From contig OU612075.1 in assembly GCA_914767715.1 (NCBI GenBank), positions 18,848,001-18,912,000 of the forward strand: a stretch of 64,000 nucleotides of DNA. Direction: 5' to 3'. The notes under the pieces were generated by a model. It saw nothing but the letters and a program-made list of their open reading frames with translations, did no database searches and was not told where the DNA came from. Shown in pieces: positions 1-10,505 of this stretch. The number at the start of each line of letters is the position of its first letter. Position 1 is the stretch's first letter. Source of the DNA: Membranipora membranacea. Taxonomy: Eukaryota > Bryozoa > Gymnolaemata > Cheilostomatida > Membraniporidae. Both the position numbers and the translations under genes were made by a program.

Positions 1-436
1 AAAATTCAGATCTGTAATATTTAGTGTAATAGCAGTGGAATAGATTTTTAATAGCAGTGTAGGCGGTAGGACCAGCAAGGTATTGGGGTTTTTTAATGTT
101 TAACAAAAATGTGTTGTGTTTGATCAGAGCATTTATCCCACCTCCCATTGAGTCTGAAGGGTACATGTGTGAGATTTACAGGCCTTAAATTGGTACATTT
201 TGAGACGACAAATTAAAGTATCCTTAACTGTCATGTTATGGGGGCAAGATAATTAAAAACAACCGCCGAATACATGAAATAGAATCATTATATAAGCCCC
301 GCAATTAAACTAAACTGAGCAAAACATCCACAAAACTAATCACTGTATGTACCATCATTGGTATTATAATAAGATTATATTATTATTATATATGTTAAAA
401 TCTGTATTACGTATTATATTATATATGCAGACTTAC

Positions 437-619
437 TTGTTACTCCATCAGTAGCTCTGCAGCTGCCTGTATCACAGCATCCGACCACTTGAATCATGAA
501 GGTAGCCGTGTCGTTACCGTAAGCGTTGGTCAAGTTAACACTGATAAGCTCATCCATGCATGTGGCGTTACTGAATGTAACTGTACCCTCGTAACAGCCG
601 TCAAAGGTAGGTAGTGCCT
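437..619 (-). CDS. Exon 8: second Cys-containing domain
   Basis: The exon has 183 nt, phase 1 to 1, flanked by TTACAG and GTAAGT. It encodes about 60 residues with FDGCYEG, SNATCMD, VVGCCDTGSC and three potential N-glycosylation sites. The next exon lies outside the window; nothing coding is visible in 1-436. Confidence 0.65.
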
Positions 620-3600
620 CTGTAACACAGTGAAAGTGGTATTATTAATGCATAATACAGACATATATAATACTTATCACATATATATATATATATATAA
701 ATGATAAAATATATAATATTATATTATATATATAATATACATAATTGAGATATAATATATAGATATATATAGTACAAAACACTACAATATCTTATGTTAC
801 AATGATTATTTGTCATGGTACCACAAATCATTGTTTCTTTTTAGATATCAAGATATTAGAGGCTGGAAACGATATTACTATCCACCGGGATTGAAACTAT
901 ACCTGTAGTTGTTGCAGGTTCGGTAGTTGTGGTCATGACGGTGGTTGTAGAAGCTGCAGCCTCCGAAGTAGAATCAGCTGTAGTTGTTGATTCAGCTTGG
1001 GCAGTTGATGTCATAGCAGCAGTTGTCATATCGGTTGTTGGAGCAGCAGTAGTAGAGTCTACTGATGTTGAAGGGGCTGCGGTTGTTGTTGCTCCATCAG
1101 TGGTCGACGCAGCAGCAGCGGTTGTTGTTGGTCCGTCCGTTGTTGTTGGTCCAGCACTGGTTGTTGGAGCAGCGGATGTTGATGGTCCAGCAGTGGTTGT
1201 TGCACCAGCTGTTGTTGTTGCGGCGACAGTGGTTGTAGCGGCTGCAGTGGTTGTAGCGGCTGCAGTGGTTGAAGCGGCTGCAGAGGTTGTAGGGGCTACG
1301 GTGGTTGTTGGGGCATCTGTTGTTGTTGGGGCATCTGTTGTTGTTGCTGCGACAGTGGTTGTTGCTGCGACAGTGGTTGTTGCTGCCTCAGAGGTTGTTG
1401 GTGCAGCAGCTGCAGTGGTCGTTGGAGCAGCAGTGGTTGTTGCTGCCTGAGATGTGGAGGGTCCTGCTGATGTTGTTGGACCAGCGGTTGTTGTTGGAGC
1501 AGCGGTTGTTGATGGAGCAGCGGTTGTTGTTGCTGCAACAGTTGTTGTAGCTGCAACTGTTGTGCTTGAATCAGCAGCTGTTGTTGTGCCCGAATCAGTG
1601 GTGGTTTCAGCTCCAGTGGTAGATGGTCCAGCAGTGGTAGATGGTCCAGCCGCAGTAGTTGTGTCAGATGCAGTGGTTGTGGAAGGCGCCATCGTAGTTG
1701 TTGTTGGCTCCATGGTGGTTGTCTCAGCTGCAAGAGATTAAAGTAAAGCAATTAAAGTAGTGGAGTTTGCATGAGGGGTAATCCGCAAGTGAAGACAGGT
1801 GTCAATGTTCGAAGTTGACAGAGCGTGACCAGAGAACTGCCAAGCAGTTGCCTTTGTCCTTATCCCCGAACAAGAGGTCACAGCATGAAAATAAAAATAA
1901 ACTGGTAACAATCTAACGCCGAGTTAATTTCATGAGTGGGAAAGATTGTCTTGGTGAAAACCTGTACCTGAAGCTAGGTTTAAGGGAAGGATAGTGTTTT
2001 GATAAAAATCCATATGTATTATTGTTGTATTTTTCATTGTGACGAAAGTTGGTCTGCATTAGCCAGATCATGTCCTAAAACCTCGAGAGTAATAATCTGC
2101 TATTCATTCAAACTGGAAGACCCTTCCCAACCTGGGAGCACCAAGGACTTGAGTAATATAATACAAGGTATAGCTGGAGATTGAACATAAAAACTGATTT
2201 TATTTCATGAGTTTTTCGCCAGACATGTGAGAGGTGAAAACATATGTCAAAAATATATAACACATGAAAGAAGCTCTAAAAGAAATAGCTTAATAAAAGA
2301 ATATAAATAATATGACAAAGAATCTGCAAATTATCGAAGCGGACAGCCTACTTGTGAGAGAAGATCACCAATGAAGCACCAGTTGCCAGTAGGAAAATCG
2401 AGCAAAGCGCTGAATGAATATGTATAAGTTTATCATGCGATGAACAACCATAAATACCTTTTTGAAGTTTAAATGGTATTTTAAAATTACTTTTATAACT
2501 TTCAAATAATTTTTTTTTTTGTCATCTAGAAGGAATCAACTACAAGTCTTAGCCGAGACCATTCTATTTGCTAACTGCCTTCACCAAATGTGCACTATAA
2601 ACCTGAATTCCAGGACAGGGACCTCAGTGAAAGTCTCAAATATAACTAAACCTAACTAAACCTAGCTAAAATTTGGTGATATTGTCATCGACAGGTGCCG
2701 GATTGTTCTAATATCAATTACGTCTCAATGAATAAACACCAGCCTATGAAAAAGATTCAGCAACGGTAGCTGACATGGTTAAAACCATCATTGTATCAGT
2801 TCAATAATCGTGTAAAACATTAGAAGGAGTAGCAAATTGAGCAGAGTTAATATGAAATGTTGTTACTAAGAAGGTATAAAATATTGGTACTCGCAGGTAA
2901 GAAATATTGGCACTTGCAGGAATATTTTGGTCAAGAAAGTCAGAAAGCTTGAAGCAGGGAGTTTGGGAAATAACTCCCTTCTTGAAACGAAGCAAATTTG
3001 TTATGCTATATAATGTAGGAGTTGTCTCATTATGTTCAAGGAGAGGATAATTATGATTCACTCTTGGTACTTTATGGTAGTAAAGGTCTATTCATTAGAA
3101 GCCAGTCAATATCTTACCAGCCACAGTTGTGGATGTTTCTGCTTCCGTTGTTGTTTCAGCTGAAATTAGTTAAAGTAATGTGAATATTTTTCGGCGCTAC
3201 TAAATAAACCAGATGTCAACTCAAAAGTGTGGACAAAACTAATTTGTTTGAGAGTGAGTGGAATAGTGTTTGCATTTTCAGCTTTTTCAAGCAATTTTCA
3301 GCTAAGAGGGTAATTTTTTCTCATGGTCCAATTCAAAATAACTTTGCACCCCTGACCTTATTGATCTCATCTTGAAAATGATATGTAAACAAATTGGTAT
3401 CAGTTCGATAATAGTGTAAAACATTTTAGGGAGAAGCAAATTGAGCAGAGTTAATATAAAGTATTGTTACTAAGAAGGTATGAAATATTGGCACTCGCAA
3501 GTATGAAACCTTGGCACTCGCTGGAATAATTTGGTTGAGAAGGTCAAAAAGCTTGAAGCGAAGAGAATTTGTTATGCTGCATTATATGGGAGTTGTCTTA

Positions 3601-6600
3601 TTATGTTTGATGAGGGGATAATTACAATCACTCTTGGTTTTTTATGGTAATAAAAGGCTTTATTAGGAGCCAGCCAAAATCTTACCAGCCTCAGTTGTTG
3701 ACATTACAGGTGCTGTTGTTGTATAAGCTAAAACAATCATCAAAGTAATAGGAGTATTCTTTTTGCTACTAAATAAACCAGAATGAGATGGCAATTTAAA
3801 AGTTGGGACAAAACTATTTGTTTGAGAGTGGTTGCCATTATGGTTGCATGCATTTTCCACCTTTTCAAAAAATTTTCATAAGTGATTATTTCATCTTATG
3901 GCACAGTGGACATGTCAAATGATATATGAACTATATAAGCAGCAAACAAAGACATGCGTGATCTTTGCGTTGTGTCCGTCAGTGACCTGAATTCAATGGA
4001 GCACCAAACAATGGAGGTTCAATGGATTATATATAGAAGAGAAACATGTTAACTCCTGGAAGATGGTCAAAACTTCACTCACTTCACCATAAAAACCAGG
4101 ATTGATGTAGTAATCAGCATGTTCAGGTAACCATGGAAGTTCAGAGACAAAACTTATATAGAGAGTATAATGTTCTGTACATCCATTAACTTATAAGAGG
4201 AATTAGTGGGTGGATAGATTTGGGGACAGCAAACAAACATTCCAGACCCAGCTTACCAACAGATGTACTGTCCGACATTGTTGTACTCGCTGCTGCAGCA
4301 GATGTACTACCCTCAACTGTAGTGCTTACCACCGGTGTGGTAGTGTCCGAACCTGTTGTACTAGCTACCTCAGCCGTACTACTAGCGGCTGCGCTAGTAG
4401 GAGCCATACTAGTAGCAGCTGCGCTAGTAGCGGCTGCGCTAGTAGCGGCTGCGCTAGTAGCAGCAGCACTAGTAGCTGCCTCGCTAGTAGCGGCTGCACT
4501 AGTAGCCGCCTCGCTAGTAGCAGCCTCAGTACTAGAGGAGCTGACACTACCCATGGTGGTACTACCACCAGTGACAGTGGACACAGAAGGGCCTGAGGTT
4601 GTGGACATTGCAACCGAGGTACTAGTAGTAGCTATTGTTGTTGTTGTTTCGGCTAACAATTCAATCAGACAGAAATGTATTTTGTTACGTATAAGTAGTT
4701 TCAACATAAGCCACCCCCCCCGCCTTCTATGTGTAGGCTATAGCTGTTGCCAAGGTGCCTAAGGCTATCAAATTGTCAGCATAGTTATTAGTTAACATAA
4801 TATTGTAGATTTCTTTCATATTCTTAAATTTCCAGCTCCACTTGTTTTGGTGCTTGCATTAATGCGGATGTAATTATTATATATTGTTACTATTATATGA
4901 TAAATATAATGATAATACTTACGAGTCTGCTCCTCACTGCAGATCTTCACATTCATAGTTTGCTTGTAACAGCTGGAGAATGTCCAGATGTAATCTTTGC
5001 CATTAGCAAACTGTCCATCAGCCAACTTCACATTTACTTCCTATAATCACAGGAAATCATAAATTTCATTGCAATGATTTTTCGTATAAGCTGTAGGACA
5101 CAACGGAAGTTGTTCTGTCCATACTTGTGAGGGCACAACTCAGTTCTGTTTCATCCATATTTAATTCATGTAGGAAAATAAAACCTTGTTGTGTGTATCA
5201 AAAATGATATTACAGACGCTTAAACCTCTTATAATCAACGTAGATTGATGTTTCACGCTCAGCCAAGCTTTTATATTAATCGTCAGTATATCACGGGATC
5301 ATGAGCTTGAATTGTCATAGAAGAAAGCACACAAATGCTTTCAGACTGAGATCGCTGGCTGAAGCATTCAGGTATTCAGACTGAATTATTCTGTTGTCAG
5401 CCACATCCTGCTGCGGATGACAACAGAATGCCACTACCACCAATGCAGAGTCAGAACACCTAAAGTAGCAAAAGATTCCCAACAGGTAAGTTACTCACAG
5501 TACACGAAGCGTCAGCAGTACATGTAGGTCCGCTGTTCCTGGCCTCTACGATAGCGGAGTAACTGAAATCAATCTCGGGATCGTCCAACATCTGCATAAC
5601 ACTGATACCCTTGCCCTGTATCAGTGATGGTCTGCCTTTACATGTCAGCGCAGCCACATCTTGAACTAACACTGTAAAATAAAAAAATCAATGTAAAGAA
5701 CAAGTTGGGCGGATTTATTGTAACACAGGTGGAATAGGAACAAATCTAAAATATGGCATCCATGATGGATCGGGATTCCTCAAGGTATGCTGCATAAATA
5801 TCCCACAAAAACTTCTAATAATCCAGGAAACTGAAAATTTTCAAATATTTCTTCTCGTTTTAATTGTCAAATCATTGTGAAATCACCAATAAAGGCATAC
5901 ACAGTGATTTACAATTTCTAAAAATAATGTTTTTCACTCATACATTTACGGGTCAATTTGATGACTTTCAATTGAATTTACTGAGATTAAGATTCTGAAT
6001 CAATCTCTGGCTAAGATACAGATGTATCCAAAATAGACCTCATGTGTTTTGACAACAGATTGACAGTGCTGGGCAGGTGAAACTAAGTAAACATAAACAC
6101 AGCAACCAAAGCTAGCAAATTGTCTAATTCTGTTGAGACATCAATAAAGTGTTCAGTCAATTAGTTGTTATTCCAATACAATCATACAATACAACTATTC
6201 TCATTAAATTTTGATCAGAGGCCAAGATAAGCTAATAATGTTTGGAATTAAATGATTTCCATTCATTTCTATTTCCTTCAAGAGTAAAATGTGGGCGTGT
6301 TTGTTGTTTTGATTGCTCTGACCTCTCTGATAAGATGACCAATGAAGTTTATGGAATGCAAGGTTATGCTGCTAACGACTATCGGGGTTTCTGCTTAGTG
6401 AGATTTTGCGTTTTTTTTCTCAGAATTTTGTTGTTCTATGTATAATTAGTTTGAGAGAGCATGAAATGTAGGATATCTTGCCCTGTGCACAGTTGACAAA
6501 GCCTATAAACTTAAAGAAATAAACACCGATACATTCTAATTATCCTTTTTAGTACCTATTGTCCCCAGCCAAAATATTGAAGTCAGCTCTTTTTTAATGT

Positions 6601-6702
6601 TAACATGCCCAAAAGACAGCACCAGCATTAAAAATTATAGAATAACTCACAATTTAGAACGAGGACAGCCGCCAATAGCTGAAGTTTAGTTGCTCGCTGC
6701 AT
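437..6702 (-). CDS. Secreted mucin-like protein with two Cys-containing domains, 3' end off the left edge
   Basis: Eight exons join in phase: 6651-6702, 5499-5671, 4923-5040, 4257-4652, 3686-3727, 3118-3159, 903-1727 and 437-619. They give at least 610 residues and then a GTAAGT donor, so the gene continues beyond base 1. The start at 6702 begins a signal peptide (MQRATKLQLLAAVLVLN, continuing LLVQDVAA). Next come a region of about 90 residues with spaced cysteines, then Thr/Ser/Ala/Pro repeats with the look of an O-glycosylated mucin stalk, then a second Cys-containing segment with NAT, NLT and NDT sequons. From the third intron on, every intron is phase 1, so repeat exons can be gained or lost without a frameshift. 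A splice acceptor at 6737 suggests a 5' untranslated exon farther upstream. The donor after 903 (GTATAG) is weak. No named family was recognised for the Cys domains. Role inferred: secreted mucus or matrix component. Confidence 0.75.
903..1727 (-). CDS. Exon 7: long Thr-rich mucin repeat exon
   Basis: The exon has 825 nt (275 codons), phase 1 to 1. It encodes imperfect TTTxAPxTT-like repeats dominated by Thr, Ala, Ser and Pro. The acceptor is TTGCAG|CTGAGAC. The donor is G|GTATAG; without it the frame runs only another 15 codons to a stop at 856, so an alternative end of the protein there is possible. Confidence 0.65.
2795..3860. repeat. Local tandem duplication carrying one micro-exon per unit
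   Basis: Bases from about 2795 and from about 3398 align with each other over some 300-450 bp. Shared blocks include GCAAATTGAGCAGAGTTAAT and the sequence around each 42-nt exon. The duplication explains the twin exons 5 and 6. Confidence 0.7.
3118..3727 (-). CDS. Exons 5 and 6: paired 42-nt mucin micro-exons
   Basis: Exons 3686-3727 and 3118-3159 are each exactly 42 nt, phase 1 to 1, ending G|GTAAGAT, and encode related Thr-rich 14-mers. They sit in a local tandem duplication (see 2795-3860). They are too short for ORF calling but match each other and the reading frame of the neighbouring exons. Confidence 0.65.
4257..4652 (-). CDS. Exon 4: Ala-Ala-Thr-Ser repeat mucin segment
   Basis: The exon has 396 nt, phase 1 to 1. 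It encodes Thr/Ser-rich sequence with about ten tandem copies of a five-residue unit of the form [E/A]AATS. At the DNA level the repeat is a run of ACTAGTAGC-type units. Such units are typical of expanding mucin tandem repeats, so repeat number is probably polymorphic. Confidence 0.7.
4923..5671 (-). CDS. Exons 2-3: N-terminal Cys-containing domain
   Basis: Exons 5499-5671 (phase 1 to 0) and 4923-5040 (phase 0 to 1) encode about 97 residues with cysteines in LTCKG, GPTCTADASC, FSSCYK and KICSEE. The segment around ADASC...NVKL...KIC resembles the C-terminal segment encoded at 437-619, suggesting two copies of one domain on either side of the mucin stalk. No known fold was recognised. Confidence 0.6.
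5345..5455. repeat. MITE-like hairpin element, family M1, copy 1
   Basis: A hairpin with arms 5389-5402 and 5415-5428 (12 of 14 bases paired) is followed by ATGCCACTACCACC. The same tail is found beside inverted repeats at 20001-20082 and 54541-54667. It lies in intron 2 of the secreted mucin gene. Confidence 0.4.
6651..6702 (-). CDS. Signal-peptide exon of the secreted mucin
   Basis: The ATG at 6702-6700 is followed by 17 codons encoding a short basic start and a Leu/Val/Ala-rich core, then a GTGAGT donor. The hydrophobic stretch continues into the next exon (5671), ending near VQDVAA, a plausible signal-peptidase site. An acceptor-like TTTTAG ends at 6737, just before the ATG. Confidence 0.7.
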
Positions 6703-9122
6703 TTTCTAGCTTCACTTTTCTTTTCCTTTCTTATGTCTAAAACAGCAGAAAATTAATAACATCAGACAGCGCAAAGACAAGAGTAAGATGATTATAATTA
6801 GAAGACCATCTATAGTATTGAGAGTATTGATTTTCACCTTCATATGGGATGACAGATAAAAATTAGTACGTTAGGGAGTTTAATCATTATGCTAGGCTAC
6901 AGCTAGAAGTCATTTATATAAAAAACACTCAACCCACAGATGAGGCAGACCTATAAGACTACTGTCAAACAGTTTTTAATTATATTTTCTTCAAGTACTA
7001 CAGGATAAAAGTTTACTCATCTCGATGCTGACTTTCAATTCCCATGAGAAAACTCATTAAAAAGTCAACTTTGTGATTATTGATTTGAGAAATCAGGGTA
7101 GAAAAAACCATGCTGTGATAAATAAGGTAAATACAGTAGGGGCTAGCCAGAAATACAAAATATTTTGGCTCTTATTTTAAAGCTGTTTCTTTGCTGGATA
7201 TGGGTTCCCGGTTGTCAGGACATTCCAAGAAATAATCTCTGTGACTTATATGACTCTATATATGACAAGGGCAAACAATTTATGATGATTAATGGTATTT
7301 TACAACGCATGCTGATTTATTTGTTCATTAGAGATCCAGATGGGTAATCAACCATCAGATAATAATTGGTTAGGTCCATCGATAAAAAGATTTATTGCTA
7401 ATAAAATGGATCAGTATGTCTAAGAGTTCAGTTCATCTCAGCTAATCTTAAAATTAATGGCCGCATTAGCTATTACTATCACTGAGTTTTGTAATCTACT
7501 GTCATTTTAAAATAATGATTAATGGTTTACCTTTTTCTATTACTCTTGATCTTTCTTGCTTTATCTCCCCTGATTAATCTCTTGAATTTTGCGAGGAACT
7601 TTTTTCCACCTTTCTGACAGTTGGAGCTCTTGCTGTAAACTGAGGGCTATGCCCTGTGAGACTTAATATTTTATCAGGAAGGACACCCATATTTGTTGTA
7701 GCGACAGCTATGGCGTTGCCATACCATCGGCAGCATAACAATGGCGAATTGCAGCAATTAATAATAGAAGTATTTAAGAATCCCAATAATACCACAATCT
7801 CAGTTGGTATAAACAGGGTGACAGTTGCCATGCACAGTAGTCAGTTAGTGTGTGATATTGTTTACATTGCTTTATTGAAGTTTCTTTAATTTCTTGTATC
7901 ATAACCCCGTGACAATTCTCTGGTCTATATTATGATGCTACTAATCTTAATACATGAGTTAAAATAATATTTTAATCCTGTTTTGATTCTGCCCTTGTAT
8001 GTCATAATGACATAATCATGCATTTAGAGACTTCACAAAGAGAAATTCCCTGAATGACCAAACAAATTGATGTAAAAACATTTCTGGACCCTTCTATTAA
8101 AGCTGACACAATCTTATATATTTTTATTTCTATTCCCCTTATTTCCTCTCACAATCAGTACAGTCCTAGTAATGTACAAACCTACAATTAGAAGAGCAGA
8201 AGTAAATTATAGCAAATTTAATTCTGTTTTGAACACATTGATGGACAATTACAAGAGACTTGATCTGATCTTTCTCCATAACCAGTCAACAGCTTCCTGC
8301 ACTAAACGTCAGCAATCTCTTTATAACAATCTCCAACAACAATGACCATCTGAACTCTAAACAAACACCAATAATATACCAACTAAAACCAAAACTAAAA
8401 GTGACAAACAGTGCCAATCTAAGTGTAAAACAACCAAGCCACAATATTTAACTGTAGAATCAGAGCTCAGATTTGTTTTTATACTTTTTGTTAAACTGTA
8501 TATCGATGGATAAATTTTTTCTGTGAAGCATTAGATTGTTTTTAATCAACCTCAATTGGGCTAAGTAACAGAACAAATTTTATCTGCAGGTGATTTGTCA
8601 GCTGGTCCCAGCATATCATTCCATTACCAATGTTCATTTAACGTTGTAAAGGGGAATCAGCCCCCCCCCCCTACCCGCCGGAATCAGCATATGAGCCATG
8701 AGTCTACAGAGTCATCAAAAGAGCCCGCACTTGGCTTGTATCGGTGTGGATTCTTAGATTTTTAATATGGTACCACATATTATGAAGAATTTTCTCTTTT
8801 TGTAAGATTGTTTGGTAGGACAAACTTATTGACGTCCTTGCTATATTTTTGATGGCAATGTACTGCTGGCTTGTTTTTGGACATTCCAATAAATCATTTC
8901 CGAGCTTCCATCACGTCACAGACCATTTATATGTTTATAGAGAATTATGGTGATTTATTTATAAGTTAATTAAACTTCACAAACACAATAAAATTAGAGC
9001 GCACACCTACGATTAGTCTCACAGTCTCACGTCATGCGTTTTTTGAGCTGTGGTTAATCATGTTACATGTCATATTTTGGAGGTTTAGTGGTTTAAGTCT
9101 GTCAGATGGAATCAAGGCTTCA

Positions 9123-9166
9123 ACTATATCACAGAGTTAGGATATATCCTTACTCTGTGATTATAT
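9123..9166. mobile_element. 30-bp palindromic element, copy 1, with near-perfect 7-bp target duplication
   Basis: The core 9130-9159 is a palindrome with one mismatch, with arms of the type CACAGAGTAAGGATA. It is flanked by ACTATAT (left) and ATTATAT (right), 6 of 7 identical. Related cores occur at 28141-28170 and 59531-59578. Confidence 0.55.
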
Positions 9167-10108
9167 ACAAGGACTTGACATCTAACTAAAATTTTAATTA
9201 TCAAAAAATGTCTTTTATACTCATACCAGAGACTAAAGATATAGTCTCTGCTCATACTCTTTATATAAACAAAGATAGCAAATTAGAGGCAATATTATTG
9301 ATAAACTGGCTTACGGCAAGTTTGTTGGGTTTTGTTATAACACATATTGGAATATTTGCTTGGGACCAGATCATGATTATTTTGTAGTGTAATTTTTTTT
9401 TAGAAGGAAGTCATGCTGGAAAACTTGGGCATTTAATACCCACCCCTACTAATGAATGCCCTAATGAGCAAACTGTTACAAAACTCGGTTAATCAAGTGT
9501 TAACGCACCTCGCAACACAGCATACACATAAATCAACAGAGAAAAAAGTCTTAGAATGATATTATTCTCTGGCCGGCTTTACCACAATAAGGGGATTATC
9601 TCAATTTTACTTGAGTGCTTTCAATAATATGCTTATAAATATGTTAAAAGTATTAAAATCTGTCAACTTGAGCCAGAATAAAATGCTACTTCCCAGCTTA
9701 AAGAAAGTAACACAAGCATTTGCTAATTTTAATACTGGACACTGAACAACATTATATTAGAACTCTGTTTCATGTCTAATTTGTGGGACAAATTTGGATG
9801 AATTGTCTGCGTATATAGGCTATCAGGTCAACTGGTTTCATTCATATTGTATTATAGGGAATAATACCAAAATAAGTAGGACAGAAATATATTAATAGGA
9901 TTTTGTACTATATTTTATTGTCATGTAATAAATAGACCACGCCATAAAGCGCTGCATTATATTCTGATTGAAAGGTATTTTTATAAATACACGCTGCTGT
10001 TGCCAAGATATTGCTTTCACTGTACTAGGTATATTAATAAAAAAAATATTTATCCTCGAGATATAGAGTAGAAAAAATAGCATCACAAATTAAATTGTAA
10101 AGAAACTT

Positions 10109-10216
10109 GCGTACATCAGGGACGCATGCGTACATCAGGGACGCATGCGTACATCAGGGACGCATGCGTACATCAGGGACGCATACGTACATCAGTGACG
10201 CATGCGTACACATACG
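10109..10216. repeat. 19-bp tandem repeat, five units
   Basis: The unit is GCGTACATCAGGGACGCAT, five copies with the last one or two degenerate. Each unit junction forms the perfect 10-bp palindrome ACGCATGCGT. It lies about 300 bp downstream of the membrane mucin stop codon. Confidence 0.9.
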
Positions 10217-10505
10217 TAAAAATTGAGCAAATAACACCAAGTTGCAGAAATTGCATGAATAACGTAAGTTATCAATGTCCATATTTTTTCACAAGGAAAC
10301 TGCAGCCTAACTGAGATAGAGGGAAGACGATCCGATGTATTGAGAGGTGCAAAAAAATCAGTCATGTAAAATTATTGACTCAATTATCGAGGGGTCAATA
10401 GTTTAATGAAAGCAAAAAAAACTTATCGCAACTGTCAATTCATCGGCTCCTAGCGAGGAGCTAATGCAAAAAAGTGTGGACGACTTTCATTCGTCACTTG
10501 TCTGA

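Larger units (their letters stand above)
6737..10505. other. Intergenic region between the two mucin genes
   Basis: It must hold the promoter and any 5' untranslated exon of the secreted mucin gene (minus strand) and the 3' untranslated region of the membrane mucin gene. Short ORFs on both strands show no family features or phased splice sites. A C-homopolymer near 8660, the palindrome at 9130 and the 19-bp repeat at 10109 are annotated or noted separately. No other gene was seen. Confidence 0.5.

Noticed and set aside
929-1741. Long plus-strand ORFs rich in Val/Ala or Leu/Gln opposite the mucin exon
   Set aside because: They are antisense shadows of the Thr-rich repeat (ACA/ACT codons read in reverse). 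The minus frame has matching splice sites and a signal peptide.
4816-5031. A 71-codon ORF as a gene on its own
   Set aside because: Its coding part is exon 3 of the secreted mucin gene. The end of the ORF is intron sequence after a GTAAGT donor.
7574-7889. Overlapping ORFs of 77-85 codons on both strands as a small gene
   Set aside because: No domain, signal peptide, splice context or second copy. The length is within chance for this region.
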